The notes: generated from the sequence alone by a model not told the origin. DNA of 64,000 nt from Paenibacillus macquariensis (GCF_900156375.1 NZ_FTNK01000002.1:124001-188000); one strand, 5' to 3'. Counted from the stretch's first letter, positions 30,728-39,564 are shown. Numbers and translations: made by a program.

Positions 30728-31120
30728 TTATCTAATGAGCGTCTCTGATTGTTCCAAATGGACTGAATGACCAATTCCTTCGGCAATAATATGCGTTTTA
30801 TTTGTTGAAAGTTCAAGTAATGAAATGTGCCCTGCTTGCCAATTTTTTATATTTTGTGCATTCTGTCTACTTGTAATAATGACTAATGGAATATCCCCAA
30901 GTGTGTCAATAGCACTAACTTGTTCAATACTTTCACCTAAAGAAATCAATTCATTCAGCATGTTATCATTTAAGAAACGTCGATAAAAAAGAGCTTTATC
31001 TAATTTTCTATGTTCGTGAGATAAATGTTTTTGCACGAGATTTAATGAAGAAATCAAACGAAATTTTCCTAGGATTCGTATTAAACCCAGAATAGCTAGA
31101 TACATTACCCTAACAAAGGT
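30728..31120 (-). pseudogene. C-terminal fragment of an alpha/beta hydrolase
   Basis: The frame reads like the final third of an alpha/beta hydrolase: DIPLVIITSRQNA (the Asp-loop strand) and HIIAEGIGHSVHLEQSE, holding the probable catalytic His near the end. The lid-like middle (RILGKFRLISSLNLVQKHL) is also present. The nucleophile elbow GxSxG and the N-terminal half are absent. The frame runs back into DNA that codes for a GLUG motif on the other strand, so the upstream half has been replaced. Not expected to be active. Confidence 0.65.
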
Positions 31121-31216
31121 TTTGGTGGAGGCGGATTGGTAGGGAATAACCAAGGAAGTGGCACAATCAACAACAGCTATGCCTCTGGTAGTGTAAAAAT
31201 CGTGTTTATGCTTTAA
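31121..31216 (+). pseudogene. Remnant of a GLUG-motif surface protein
   Basis: About 31 codons read GGGGLVGNNQGSGTINNSY followed by ASGSV, the GLUG repeat found in large secreted or adhesin-like proteins, then end in TAA. The frame has no start. It abuts the hydrolase fragment on the opposite strand and is followed by a terminator at 31231, as the tail of a former gene would be. Confidence 0.6.
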
Positions 31217-31230
31217 AAAGTAATTATTTG

Positions 31231-31267
31231 ACGGTAGGTAGTGATAAAACAGTATCTACCGTATTTT
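31231..31267 (+). terminator. Terminator after the GLUG remnant
   Basis: ACGGTAGGTA pairs with TATCTACCGT with one GU or mismatch around a 12-base loop, followed by ATTTTTAT. Confidence 0.7.
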
Positions 31268-31386
31268 TATAGTGTGCTTTTTTTATGGGTATATTTTAGG
31301 AATTTGGATGGATTTTTACTTGGATGTATCATGAAATTCCTCCAAATACATTATACCAATGTATGTAATTCTAGTTTTTGGGGATC

Positions 31387-31402
31387 TGGCATGTACATGC
31401 CA
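31387..31402. promoter_or_regulatory. Perfect 16-bp palindrome
   Basis: TGGCATGTACATGCCA is its own reverse complement. This is the form of a dimeric regulator site, but no gene start lies near it. Confidence 0.35.
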
Positions 31403-31748
31403 AATTTTAATTCATCATGGCCTTCTTATAATTTTTTCGGAATTATTAATCCAGTATCATTTGCATTCACGTCATGAATGGTCTTGTTATTGTGGGTAGT
31501 GCTTCTATTGATAACTGCATTGGTTACTGATTGGTGTATCTAAATCTCAGCGTCTCAAATTATGCATTCAATAGGTAAATCCTATCACTATATCAGTTTG
31601 TTCAATGAGTACATAATACTAGTGTAGGTAAATATACCCTATTATGATATAATCATATAGTTAATAAATATGATGGAATATGCATCTAGAGAGACATTCA
31701 TCTACCTATCATAAATTGGACAACAAACTAATGAAAAGGGGTATTGAA

Positions 31749-32648
31749 TTGAAAAGTTTATCTGTTAAGAAGTCAGGAATTATTGTAACTGCTTTATTAT
31801 TGTTGTTAACAGTGTTTAGTGCGGGGGTTCTCGCAGGTCCTTCTTTGAAAAAGATAACGGCATATCAGAATTCTAACGTGAAAGTAAAGGTTAATGGAAT
31901 CGCCATTGATGAATCAAGTCCTGAAGGACCTATGTATACAATTGTATATGATGGACATAGTTATGTAAGTGCCAAAGGTCTTGCAGAAGGTATGGGAGGA
32001 ACAGTTAAGTGGAACAATTCCACCCAAACTGTGGAAGTAAGTTCAGGCGAATCTGACTTGTCGGGTTCAAAGGGTATCCCAGACAAAGATAATAGCAATT
32101 CTGAAAATGCTTCTACATCTACTAGTAAGCCAGAAAAAGAAAATAGCAATTCTGAAAATGCCTCTACATATACTAGTAAGAGTGATATCAATACAGTTCC
32201 GGGATATTCTTCCTCGACCAATGTTAGTACGATGTATAATGACAATAAAGGTGCGGCATCACATGCCTTAACCCTGTACTTAGAGGCTTTGAAATCAGGC
32301 GATACGACTAAACTCAAATCGTGGATGAAAGATAACACACAAAAGAATCAGTATGGGACAGATTCATATGAAGCGAGTGCGAAATCGTTGGATAGCCAAA
32401 TCAAGAGCTTTAGGGCATTGAATGAATCCGATGTAATTGATGCACTTGTGGTATCGGGAATTAAAGAAGCAAAAGCCAAATCTTTTGAAGTTAATCCGAA
32501 TAATGATGATTCTACGTATTCAAAAACACTTAAGTACCTTATCAATGCTAAAGGAAACGGATATAAGGGAACTTTTGGGGTGTATTTTTCTTATATGTTA
32601 AACAAAGAAACAAATAAATATTATATGTCACAATTACTTGTTTATTAG
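31749..32648 (+). CDS. Secreted protein with copper-amine-oxidase-type stalk domain
   Basis: 299 residues from TTG 31749 (AAGGGG 7 bases upstream; ATG 31731 has no site). A signal segment (SGIIVTALLLLLTVFSAGVL) is followed by a stalk-type domain (VKVKVNGIAI to YVSAKGLAEGMGGTVKWNN), common in Paenibacillus cell-surface proteins. A Ser/Asn/Glu linker holds two 17-residue repeats (KDNSNSENASTSTSKPE and KENSNSENASTYTSKSD). The last 110 residues (ALTLYLEALKSGDTTKLKSW) resemble DUF4878/SnoaL-like exported domains. Function unknown. Confidence 0.75.
   Translation: MKSLSVKKSGIIVTALLLLLTVFSAGVLAGPSLKKITAYQNSNVKVKVNGIAIDESSPEGPMYTIVYDGHSYVSAKGLAEGMGGTVKWNNSTQTVEVSSGESDLSGSKGIPDKDNSNSENASTSTSKPEKENSNSENASTYTSKSDINTVPGYSSSTNVSTMYNDNKGAASHALTLYLEALKSGDTTKLKSWMKDNTQKNQYGTDSYEASAKSLDSQIKSFRALNESDVIDALVVSGIKEAKAKSFEVNPNNDDSTYSKTLKYLINAKGNGYKGTFGVYFSYMLNKETNKYYMSQLLVY
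32089..32190 (+). repeat. Two tandem 51-bp repeats coding a 17-residue linker
   Basis: The segment AATAGCAATTCTGAAAATGC recurs at 32091 and 32142, a period of 51 bases, inside the stalk-domain protein gene. Differences are few and mostly silent or conservative, so the duplication is fairly recent. Confidence 0.7.
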
Positions 32649-32669
32649 AAATATCCAGAAATTTATTAT

Positions 32670-32724
32670 CAACGGAAGAATCTACTGCTGAAATCTAGCA
32701 GATGATATCGTCCGTTGTTTTTTT
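32670..32724 (+). terminator. Terminator hairpin
   Basis: CAACGGA pairs with CCGTTG at the base and CTGCT with AGCAG at the top, followed by TTTTTTT. Confidence 0.75.
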
Positions 32725-32765
32725 ATAAATAGAAGTGCTAAAGCACATAGGAAGAGTGTAGAACG

Positions 32766-32876
32766 ATGGGCAGTCCCAGACCAGTTCGAAGTATGAGAAG
32801 GAGTAAGAATAATTTCGGTTTATTGTATCAAATATTGGATTGGCTAGGTATCTCTTTAACAATCTTTGGATTATGA
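32766..32876 (+). CDS. Possible small membrane peptide, 36 residues
   Basis: A short frame 45 bases before the TetR gene. It begins with a basic stretch (MGSPRPVRSMRRSKNN) and ends in a hydrophobic one (LLYQILDWLGISLTIFGL), the form of a small membrane-bound peptide. The GGAAGAG site upstream is weak. It could be real or chance. Confidence 0.3.
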   Translation: MGSPRPVRSMRRSKNNFGLLYQILDWLGISLTIFGL

Positions 32877-32920
32877 TTAGTATTGCCTATTGTTAGGTTA
32901 AGCAAGGGGGGGAATATATT

Positions 32921-33526
32921 GTGTCACCAAGAAACATAGAGAGAGATCAGCAAATGCGTGAAATACGGAAGGATCATATATTAGATGCTGCGCTTCAGGC
33001 GATGGCCAAGCGAGGAATAGACTCAGTAAGTATCAAGGATATCGCTAGAGAAGCTCAGCTTAGCATCGGAAATGTGTATAACTATTTCAATTCGAAGGAT
33101 GAAATATTAGGTGAGGTTCTGAGCAGAGGACAGATCGAATATGGAAAGATGATTACATCGTATTCTATGTTGGACATAGATCCTCGCGACAAGTTGACCG
33201 AGATATGCACAATTTGGCTTAATACTTCGATTAACTGGGCGTTTACGATCATGTTGGAAAGCATTAGGACGAATGAAACGGTCAACCCAGAGATCAGAGA
33301 AGCGGCCACGCGTAGGTTTACGGAGAACCTGAAGCCAATAGCGGAGATTATGCAACAAGGACAGACCGCTAACGTTATTATCGATGGTAACACGATGCAG
33401 TTGGCTCTTTATTTCGTAAGCTTAATTCAAGGTCTAACACTTCAGATGGCACCGGGTTATGAAATACCAATCCGGATTGAACCTGAGAATATTATTAGGC
33501 TGTTTTTGTCGACATCCGAGCACTAA
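32921..33526 (+). CDS. TetR family regulator
   Basis: 201 residues from GTG 32921, with AAGGGGGG upstream. The HTH SVSIKDIAREAQLSIGNVYNYF is near residues 35-56. The C-terminal half has the helical ligand domain of YfiR/BetI-like regulators. It is followed by a terminator, so it is a single transcript, and by the sulfonate-type ABC operon, which it may regulate. No operator was identified. Confidence 0.88.
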   Translation: MSPRNIERDQQMREIRKDHILDAALQAMAKRGIDSVSIKDIAREAQLSIGNVYNYFNSKDEILGEVLSRGQIEYGKMITSYSMLDIDPRDKLTEICTIWLNTSINWAFTIMLESIRTNETVNPEIREAATRRFTENLKPIAEIMQQGQTANVIIDGNTMQLALYFVSLIQGLTLQMAPGYEIPIRIEPENIIRLFLSTSEH

Positions 33527-33533
33527 ATCAAGG

Positions 33534-33579
33534 AGCCGCTCCTACTAGTCTTCATCGGAGTAGTGGAAGGGCTTTTTTT
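33534..33579 (+). terminator. Terminator after TetR gene
   Basis: AGCC/GGCT base pairing with an imperfect CTCCTACT/AGTAGTGG stem, then TTTTTTT. Confidence 0.6.
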
Positions 33580-33592
33580 ATAAAAAAATAGT

Positions 33593-33621
33593 TTGACATG
33601 TGACAAATATTATTGTTAAAA
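33593..33621 (+). promoter_or_regulatory. Promoter of the sulfonate-type operon
   Basis: TTGACA, 17 bases, TTAAAA, about 185 bases upstream of the ATPase gene, leaving a long leader. Confidence 0.55.
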
Positions 33622-33630
33622 TAAGCCACA

Positions 33631-33742
33631 ACAAACCGAATCCTCATTCAGTTTGTGAAGATAGTTGGACATCAAGGTGTCGCATCGACCAGATAGCTGG
33701 AGATACATTACGAATAATCAAAACTGAGAAGCACCTTTTTTT
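33631..33742 (+). promoter_or_regulatory. Structured leader with possible attenuator
   Basis: ACAAAC (33631-33636) can pair with GTTTGT (33651-33656). The overlapping segment TCAGTTT (33648-33654) can instead pair with AAACTGA (33721-33727). AAGGTG (33674-33679) can pair with CACCTT (33732-33737), which runs into eight Ts. Competing pairs and a terminal T run are the layout of a transcription attenuator. It does not match the SAM-I, T-box or cobalamin consensus that I know. Confidence 0.4.
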
Positions 33743-33803
33743 TAATATTAAAACCAAGTAAGTAGGTAAGTATAATGTAATTACTGGGAAGGGGATTTCT
33801 AGG

Positions 33804-34577
33804 ATGACGGAGATGCTCAAGATCGACAAGTTGAATAAAACATTCGCAGCACCTACAGGTGACGTTATCGCATTAGATAATATCCAATTGCAGGTAAAGA
33901 AAGGCGAATTCATTACGATTATAGGCCCCAGCGGGTGTGGCAAGAGCACTTTGCTAAAGATTGTTGCTGGTCTAGATACGGATTATACCGGAGCGGTCGT
34001 GTTGAATGGTAAACCTGTAGATGGACCGAGTATTGAAAAAGGATTTATTTTTCAAGAACCTCGATTGTTTCCATGGCTTACGGTTGAGAAGAATATCGCT
34101 GCTAATCTATCGCTAAAGGATCCAATAATTCGCACTAGAGTTACCGAGCTTATCGAACTCGTTCGTCTAACCGGATTTGAGAAATCGTATCCTCGGGAAT
34201 TGTCGGGTGGTATGGCGCAACGTGTAGCCATTGCAAGAGCATTACTCCGAAATCCAGATGTGCTGCTGTTGGATGAACCGTTTGGTGCGTTGGATGCATT
34301 TACACGAGCCCATCTACAAGAAGTCTTGCTCGATATTTGGCAGACGAATCGGACGACAATGTTGTTCGTTACACATGACTTAGACGAAGCGGTGTTTCTT
34401 GGTCAACGAGTGATTATTATGAATCCACGCCCTGGACATATCCGAAGTGTTCAGCCCATCGATCTTCCTTTTCCAAGGAAAAGGTCGAGTAGTTCGTTCC
34501 AAGAGTTGCGTCACAAAGTACTAAGCGAATTTGAGAAGGTAGAAGAGCCGACGATTGATGTTGGAGCAGGTATATAG
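33804..34577 (+). CDS. ssuB: ABC transporter ATPase, nitrate/sulfonate/taurine type
   Basis: 257 residues. Walker [10 protein letters not shown] near 42, signature [15 protein letters not shown] near 133, Walker [15 protein letters not shown] near 153, and the switch His in FVTHDLDEA near 190. The wording fits the SsuB/TauB group that energises import of aliphatic sulfonates. It is the first gene of a five-gene run with binding protein, two permeases and a flavin monooxygenase. Nitrate or pyrimidine-precursor transport is a less likely alternative given the monooxygenase. Confidence 0.88.
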   Translation: MTEMLKIDKLNKTFAAPTGDVIALDNIQLQVKKGEFITIIGPSGCGKSTLLKIVAGLDTDYTGAVVLNGKPVDGPSIEKGFIFQEPRLFPWLTVEKNIAANLSLKDPIIRTRVTELIELVRLTGFEKSYPRELSGGMAQRVAIARALLRNPDVLLLDEPFGALDAFTRAHLQEVLLDIWQTNRTTMLFVTHDLDEAVFLGQRVIIMNPRPGHIRSVQPIDLPFPRKRSSSSFQELRHKVLSEFEKVEEPTIDVGAGI

Positions 34578-34612
34578 ACAAATATCTTTCAATTATAAAG
34601 GAGAGTTAAACC

Positions 34613-35623
34613 ATGAAACGTTACAGTACCTTATTGATTGTGTTGCTATTATTATCCGTATTTACTACAGCGTGCGCGAACTCGGAGAAGTCTGAAGGCA
34701 AAGATGGGAAGAACAAATATGAGGGTCTAACCGTTAAGCTCGGTGTGCAGGGTAGCGGTGGATTGTTCGGTAAAGCGCGTGAAGAGAAATGGTATGAGAC
34801 GGAGTTCGAGAAGTTGGGTGTGAAAGTCGAGTGGGCTGAATTCCTAAGTGGTCCTCCTATGACGGAAGCAATGGCTTCCAATAAGCTCGATTTCGCAGGG
34901 TTAGGGAATATGCCAGTCATTGCGGCACAAGCAGCTGGGATACCAATTAAAGTTATTTCTCAAGCCATTGATGGTAAGAACAATGTTGCTATTATTGTAC
35001 CGACGAACAGTACGATTCAATCGCTTGCTGACCTGAAGGGGAAGAAAGTTGCGGTTGCTAAGGGAAGTAATGCATACAACTTCTTGTACAGAAGCTTGGA
35101 TGAAGCAGGGCTTAAGGATACAGATTTAGAGATCATTCAACTTCAGACGGATGAGGCACAACCCGCATTCGAATCAGGTGGCGTTGACGCATGGGCAACA
35201 TGGGACCCTTACATTACGATTAATACGTTGACAGGTAAAGGTAAGGTTCTGACTGATGGCGAGAAGAGTGGTATATTATCCCCTTCTTTTTATATTGTAC
35301 GTGAAGAATTCGCTAATAAATATCCGGAGCTTGTAACGCTCTATTTGAAAGTATTGAATAAGTCTCTTGCATGGGAACAGGCGAATCTTGATGTAGCCCT
35401 TGAACGTTATGCCAAAGAACGCAGTGTTCCTGTAGACGTGATAAAAGGAACATTGACTCGTTCCAAAGGGATAAACAGTCCAGTTAGTGATGAAATTGTT
35501 AAGGAACTTCAGAAGACAGCTGATTTTCAATTTGAAAGTAAGAATATCCGTAAACAAATCGATGTCTCCACAATTATTGATAATCAGTACATCGAAGCAG
35601 CAGACAAGGAACCGTTGAAATAG
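34613..35623 (+). CDS. ssuA: Sulfonate-type substrate-binding lipoprotein
   Basis: 336 residues. A signal peptide with lipobox TTAC (Cys near residue 21) anchors it outside the membrane. The domain is of the SsuA/THI5/NMT1-like type: FAGLGNMPVIAAQAAGIPIK near 90-110 and GKKVAVAKGSNAYNFLYR near 145-162. It should deliver an organosulfur compound to the permeases encoded next. It has an AAAGGAG site and follows the ATPase by 35 bases. Confidence 0.88.
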   Translation: MKRYSTLLIVLLLLSVFTTACANSEKSEGKDGKNKYEGLTVKLGVQGSGGLFGKAREEKWYETEFEKLGVKVEWAEFLSGPPMTEAMASNKLDFAGLGNMPVIAAQAAGIPIKVISQAIDGKNNVAIIVPTNSTIQSLADLKGKKVAVAKGSNAYNFLYRSLDEAGLKDTDLEIIQLQTDEAQPAFESGGVDAWATWDPYITINTLTGKGKVLTDGEKSGILSPSFYIVREEFANKYPELVTLYLKVLNKSLAWEQANLDVALERYAKERSVPVDVIKGTLTRSKGINSPVSDEIVKELQKTADFQFESKNIRKQIDVSTIIDNQYIEAADKEPLK

Positions 35624-35654
35624 GTAGGAAGATTAGATGAAATGAGGCGTTATT

Positions 35655-36491
35655 ATGCAGGTGGGCATAGAGAAGTCGGTTGTCACTCCGTTAATTAAGA
35701 AGAAAAGTAGGGTGAAAAACCGCGGCCTTTCAATCCAGGTATCTAATGCGCTGTTAAGTATTCTCCTGATTATTTGGGAGGTGGCGGGGGCGCTAGGCAA
35801 GCTGAATCCGATTCTGTTGCCGAGGCCTAGCACAATCATACGAGAGTTCGTTAGCTTGACGGCGTCTGGTGAACTAGCGATGCATCTAGGTGTTTCCACG
35901 TGGCGGGCGCTACTCGGTTTCTTGTTAGGAGGAGGTCTCGGACTGGCCGCAGGCATTTGGGTTGGGTTCTCCTACAAGACGGAGAGATTGCTAGATCCAT
36001 CTTTACAGATGCTTCGTACATTGCCGCATTTGGCAATCGCTCCGTTGTTCATCCTGTGGTTCGGATTTGGTGAAGCTTCGAAAATACTGCTGATTGCCAA
36101 GGGATGTTTTTTTCCACTGTACGTGAATACATTTCTAGGTATTCGTTCCGTCGATGGTAAGTTGTTTGATGTTGGGCGGGTTCTACAGTTCAGTCATTGG
36201 CAGATGATCACGAAGCTCATTGTACCCGCTTCATTACCAAATATTTTTCTAGGGATTCGGCTATCTATTAGTGTAGCGTGGCTTGGGCTTGTGGTGGCGG
36301 AAATGATGGGATCTAGTACAGGTATTGGATTTCTGATTAATGATGCACGGTCCTTCTCGCTGACCTCAGTGGTGTTCGTCGGAATTATCGTATTTGCCAT
36401 CGTTGGTAAATTATCGGATTCGCTTGTGAAGCTGATTGAGAGAAGGATGTTGCGATGGCAGGATAGTTATAAGGGGGAGGGATCGTCATGA
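35655..36491 (+). CDS. ssuC: ABC permease, SsuC-like (first copy)
   Basis: 278 residues, about six membrane segments, with the binding-protein-dependent permease EAA-type loop near 190-210 (MITKLIVPASLPNIFLGIRL). The N-terminus has a basic cytoplasmic stretch (IKKKSRVKNRG). It overlaps the next permease by 4 bases (ATGA), so the two are translationally coupled. Two different permease subunits suggest a heterodimer. Confidence 0.88.
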   Translation: MQVGIEKSVVTPLIKKKSRVKNRGLSIQVSNALLSILLIIWEVAGALGKLNPILLPRPSTIIREFVSLTASGELAMHLGVSTWRALLGFLLGGGLGLAAGIWVGFSYKTERLLDPSLQMLRTLPHLAIAPLFILWFGFGEASKILLIAKGCFFPLYVNTFLGIRSVDGKLFDVGRVLQFSHWQMITKLIVPASLPNIFLGIRLSISVAWLGLVVAEMMGSSTGIGFLINDARSFSLTSVVFVGIIVFAIVGKLSDSLVKLIERRMLRWQDSYKGEGSS

Positions 36492-37297
36492 GAGAGCAGA
36501 TATTGGTCAAGAAGCATGAGCGTGACAATTGGTTAAACCGAATTCCTAAGCCATTACATGGTTGGATTCTCCCTCTAATCATCGTTGTCATTTGGGAATT
36601 AGCATCGGATGTAGGGAACATTTCCGCTACGATGCTTCCTTCTCCAATCAGTGTTATAGCACAATTCGTACGATTGACGATGAGTGGAGAGTTATTCGAG
36701 CACATTGGAATTAGCGTTTACCGTGCTGCTCAAGGATTTCTGTTAGGATCCATTGCTGGTCTACTCATTGGTCTATCAACAGGACTCGGCAAATTAGCGG
36801 AACGTACGCTTGATCCATCCCTACAATTGATTCGCACGATACCCCTATTATCACTTATACCATTGTTTATTTTATGGTTCGGCATTGGTGAGTTTTCAAA
36901 GGTGCTAATGATCGCGCTGGGGGCATTTTTCCCCGTGTACCTAAATACATTCCTTGGTATTCGAAGTGTGGATTTGAAGCTCTTTGAGGTATCACGCATT
37001 TTTCAATATACGAGATGGCAACTGCTTTGTAAGATGATTATTCCTGCAGCACTTCCGAATATTCTACTTGGTGTGCGATTGTCACTTGGTATCTCATGGT
37101 TGGTGTTAGTCGTCGCGGAAATGATGGGTGCGAGTGCAGGCGTAGGATATATGATTCAGGACGCAAGAGCCTATTCTCAGACGGATGTCGTATTTGTTGG
37201 CATTATCATATTTGCTGTGGTAGGCAAGTTCTCTGATTCAGGCATTCGATTGCTTGAGAAGAAATGGCTTCATTGGCGAGATACGTACAAAGGATAA
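36488..37297 (+). CDS. ABC permease, SsuC-like (second copy)
   Basis: 269 residues, clearly related to the preceding permease throughout (compare RTIPLLSLIPLFILWFGIGE with RTLPHLAIAPLFILWFGFGE), pointing to a tandem duplication. The EAA-type loop is LLCKMIIPAALPNILLGVRL. The pair probably forms the membrane channel of one transporter, since only one ATPase and one binding protein are encoded. Confidence 0.88.
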   Translation: MREQILVKKHERDNWLNRIPKPLHGWILPLIIVVIWELASDVGNISATMLPSPISVIAQFVRLTMSGELFEHIGISVYRAAQGFLLGSIAGLLIGLSTGLGKLAERTLDPSLQLIRTIPLLSLIPLFILWFGIGEFSKVLMIALGAFFPVYLNTFLGIRSVDLKLFEVSRIFQYTRWQLLCKMIIPAALPNILLGVRLSLGISWLVLVVAEMMGASAGVGYMIQDARAYSQTDVVFVGIIIFAVVGKFSDSGIRLLEKKWLHWRDTYKG

Positions 37298-37323
37298 TTG
37301 AAAAATGAAAGGTAGGGTTCATC

Positions 37324-38673
37324 ATGGGAACAAGAGTTGGTCAACTTCACTTAGGTGCATTTATTTATTATACAGGTCATCATCATTATGGCTGGCGTCA
37401 ACCGGAATCGGGTGCGGAACGATTGTTTGATTTTAAATTCTACAAAGAACTGGCACAGACAGCGGAACGTGGTAAATTCGATATGATGTTTCTAGCAGAT
37501 TTGCTGTACGTTCGTGGTGTAGAAGACGCTGCTTCAGGCATGTTGGAACCGTTGACGTTGTTGTCAGCACTGTCTACAGTGACTGATAAGCTAGGATTAA
37601 CGGCAACGGTATCGACAACATATAACGAGCCATATAATGTAGCACGTAAATTCGCAACACTCGATCATATCAGTAATGGTAGAGTAGGGTGGAATATTGT
37701 TACTTCGCAATTGGATCTCGAAGCATACAATTACGGGAAACCTGAACATCCAGAACATGGTCTTCGATATGAAATGGCTAGGGAGTTCGTCGAAGTAGCC
37801 ACACGTCTATGGGACAGCTGGGAAGATGATTCACTTATCGTTAATCGTGAAGCGGGGAAATTTGCTGACGGAACCAAGGTGAAAGAGATTGAATACAAAG
37901 GGAATTGGTATTCGACAAAAGGGACGCTTAACGTACCACGTCCTCCTCAAGGTTATCCGGTACTTATTCAAGCCGGTTCCTCTGCTCCAGGGCAGGATTT
38001 CGCTGCTGGCTTCGGTGAAGTCATCTTCACTGCGCAGCAATCACTAGAAGCGGCTAAATCATTCTATGAAAGCATTAATTCGAAGCTCGCTAAATACAGC
38101 CGTGAACGTGGTAGCTTGAAAATTATGCCAGGATTATCTCCAATAATCGGAGCGTCCGAAGAAGAAGCACAACAGAAGTACAAGGAACTACAAGAACTGA
38201 TTCCACCAGCTTCAGCTGTAATGATGTTGTCGGGTATGCTGAGCTTTGACCTATCCGGTTACCCTGTTGAAGGTCAGCTCCCAGAGATCCCAAATCCGGT
38301 CGATGCATCGAATGGCATGAAGAGCCGTGTGCAGTTGATTATGGATATGGCTCGCAAGGATAAATTGTCCATACTTGAACTTGGTCGCCGTCTTCTTGGA
38401 GCTCGCGGGCATTTGCAGTTCGTCGGTACCTATGAGCAATTGGCTGATCTGATGCAATTATGGTTCGAGCAATATGGCTGCGATGGATTCAATATTATGC
38501 CACCAGTTCTACCGGGGGATTTAAATGAGTTCGTAGATCATGTGATTCCAATTTTGCAACAGCGTGGACTGTTCCGTACGGAATATACGGGCAATACACT
38601 TCGTGATCACCTTGGGCTTGAGCGTCCGAATGTCGGTCATTTTCAGCAGCAAGAAGCAGAGATATTACAATAA
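37324..38673 (+). CDS. NtaA/DszA-family FMNH2-dependent monooxygenase
   Basis: 449 residues of the luciferase-like superfamily, NtaA/SnaA/SoxA(DszA)/DmoA branch: the N-terminal LGAFIYYTGHHHYGWRQP, FDMMFLADLLYVRG near 58, and HISNGRVGWNIVTSQ near 115. These two-component enzymes oxidise organosulfur or aminopolycarboxylate compounds with reduced FMN. Placement as last gene after a sulfonate-type importer suggests it releases sulfite or a related product from the imported compound. No dedicated flavin reductase is in the operon. Confidence 0.9.
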   Translation: MGTRVGQLHLGAFIYYTGHHHYGWRQPESGAERLFDFKFYKELAQTAERGKFDMMFLADLLYVRGVEDAASGMLEPLTLLSALSTVTDKLGLTATVSTTYNEPYNVARKFATLDHISNGRVGWNIVTSQLDLEAYNYGKPEHPEHGLRYEMAREFVEVATRLWDSWEDDSLIVNREAGKFADGTKVKEIEYKGNWYSTKGTLNVPRPPQGYPVLIQAGSSAPGQDFAAGFGEVIFTAQQSLEAAKSFYESINSKLAKYSRERGSLKIMPGLSPIIGASEEEAQQKYKELQELIPPASAVMMLSGMLSFDLSGYPVEGQLPEIPNPVDASNGMKSRVQLIMDMARKDKLSILELGRRLLGARGHLQFVGTYEQLADLMQLWFEQYGCDGFNIMPPVLPGDLNEFVDHVIPILQQRGLFRTEYTGNTLRDHLGLERPNVGHFQQQEAEILQ

Positions 38674-38690
38674 TATAGTGAGAATTAATA

Positions 38691-38731
38691 AACCTTCAAC
38701 TCATGGTGGATACACTGAGTTGGAGGTTTTT
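38691..38731 (+). terminator. Terminator of the sulfonate-type operon
   Basis: AACCTTCAACTCA pairs with TGAGTTGGAGGTT with one mismatch, followed by Ts. Confidence 0.85.
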
Positions 38732-38906
38732 GATATATGAGGAAGTAGAGAATGGATGCAGCTGGTTATAGTAGTGAGGCTAAATACAAGCGGCAGGGCG
38801 TGAAGTATCCGCCATTATCAAATCCAACTTGTCCTGCATTCCAATCGATTGAGACTAGCCACCAACTTCTACTCGATTTTATGTCCAGCCAAGAAAACTC
38901 TGAAGA

Positions 38907-39317
38907 TTATTCCACGATCAGTTGTCCAGACATAGCGTCATGTCCAGTACCACACATAACTGAGCAGTTGTAATCGTAAGTACCTGCTTTATCCAATACG
39001 ATCGTTGCTGATTCGCCGTTCTTGATATTCACGTTCAGGTCATCAATTGCTAGACCGTGAGTTCCATTATCGTTCTTTAAAGTTAAAATGATTGTATCTC
39101 CGACTTTGGCCTTGATCTCTTTAGTATCAAATTCAAAATTTGAAGCAGTAATGGTAATTTTCTTCGTTTCTCCGCTCGCTGCAGGTTTGCCTTCAGAAAC
39201 AGGTGCCTTGGAAGTGTTGGAAGCAGTATTGTTGCTACCACATGCGCTCAATGCTAGAACTGCCACTATAGCGACTAGTGCAAGGAATAGAGTGGATTTG
39301 CTGAATCGTTTTTTCAT
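38907..39317 (-). CDS. CuA-type cupredoxin lipoprotein
   Basis: 136 residues. Signal peptide with lipobox LSAC (Cys near 26), a short Ser/Ala/Lys linker, then a cupredoxin domain. The C-terminal CSVMCGTGHDAM fits CxxxCxxxHxxM, the binuclear CuA ligand set of cytochrome c oxidase subunit II; the upstream His in GTHGLAI completes it. No membrane helix pair is present, so it is a free electron carrier rather than an oxidase subunit. It is divergent from the PQQ-type protein gene and probably exchanges electrons with it or with the respiratory chain. Confidence 0.88.
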   Translation of the reverse strand: MKKRFSKSTLFLALVAIVAVLALSACGSNNTASNTSKAPVSEGKPAASGETKKITITASNFEFDTKEIKAKVGDTIILTLKNDNGTHGLAIDDLNVNIKNGESATIVLDKAGTYDYNCSVMCGTGHDAMSGQLIVE

Positions 39318-39564
39318 GTTAATGTTCCTCCTCGAAATATGAACTTGTAAACATACATAAACATTAATAACATTCTATTCACGGTTTTTAAAAATAGGAA
39401 TAATATGTAACAATTATTATATCTTATTAGTGCTGAATTGATTAGTAATGAATAAACTCGATGTTCGTTCACTACTTAGTAGTTCAGATTCATCATGATT
39501 CCCGAATTAGGTATTTCTGATTGAAGATGTGGCTAGAAGAAAACAAAGCTAGGAGGAATGCACA

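Larger units (their letters stand above)
31217..31748. other. Gene-poor AT-rich region
   Basis: Contains a terminator (31231-31267), a perfect 16-base palindrome (31387-31402) and no convincing gene. A 78-codon plus-strand frame overlaps the terminator and lacks a ribosome site. On the minus strand GGAGGAATTTC precedes a 21-codon frame only. Confidence 0.5.

Noticed and set aside
31266..31332. 21-codon minus-strand frame with GGAGGAATTTC before its ATG
   Set aside because: The ribosome site is good but the frame is too short and basic-random, with no promoter or homology to support it.
31241..31477. 78-codon plus-strand open frame
   Set aside because: Starts inside a terminator, has no ribosome site and an unlikely composition.
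33640..33742. T-box or SAM riboswitch before the sulfonate-type operon
   Set aside because: Neither the T-box sequence AGGGTGGNACCGCG nor the SAM-I core is present; only competing stems can be argued.
38752..38973. 73-codon plus-strand open frame
   Set aside because: Overlaps the end of the CuA lipoprotein gene on the other strand and has no convincing ribosome site or homology.
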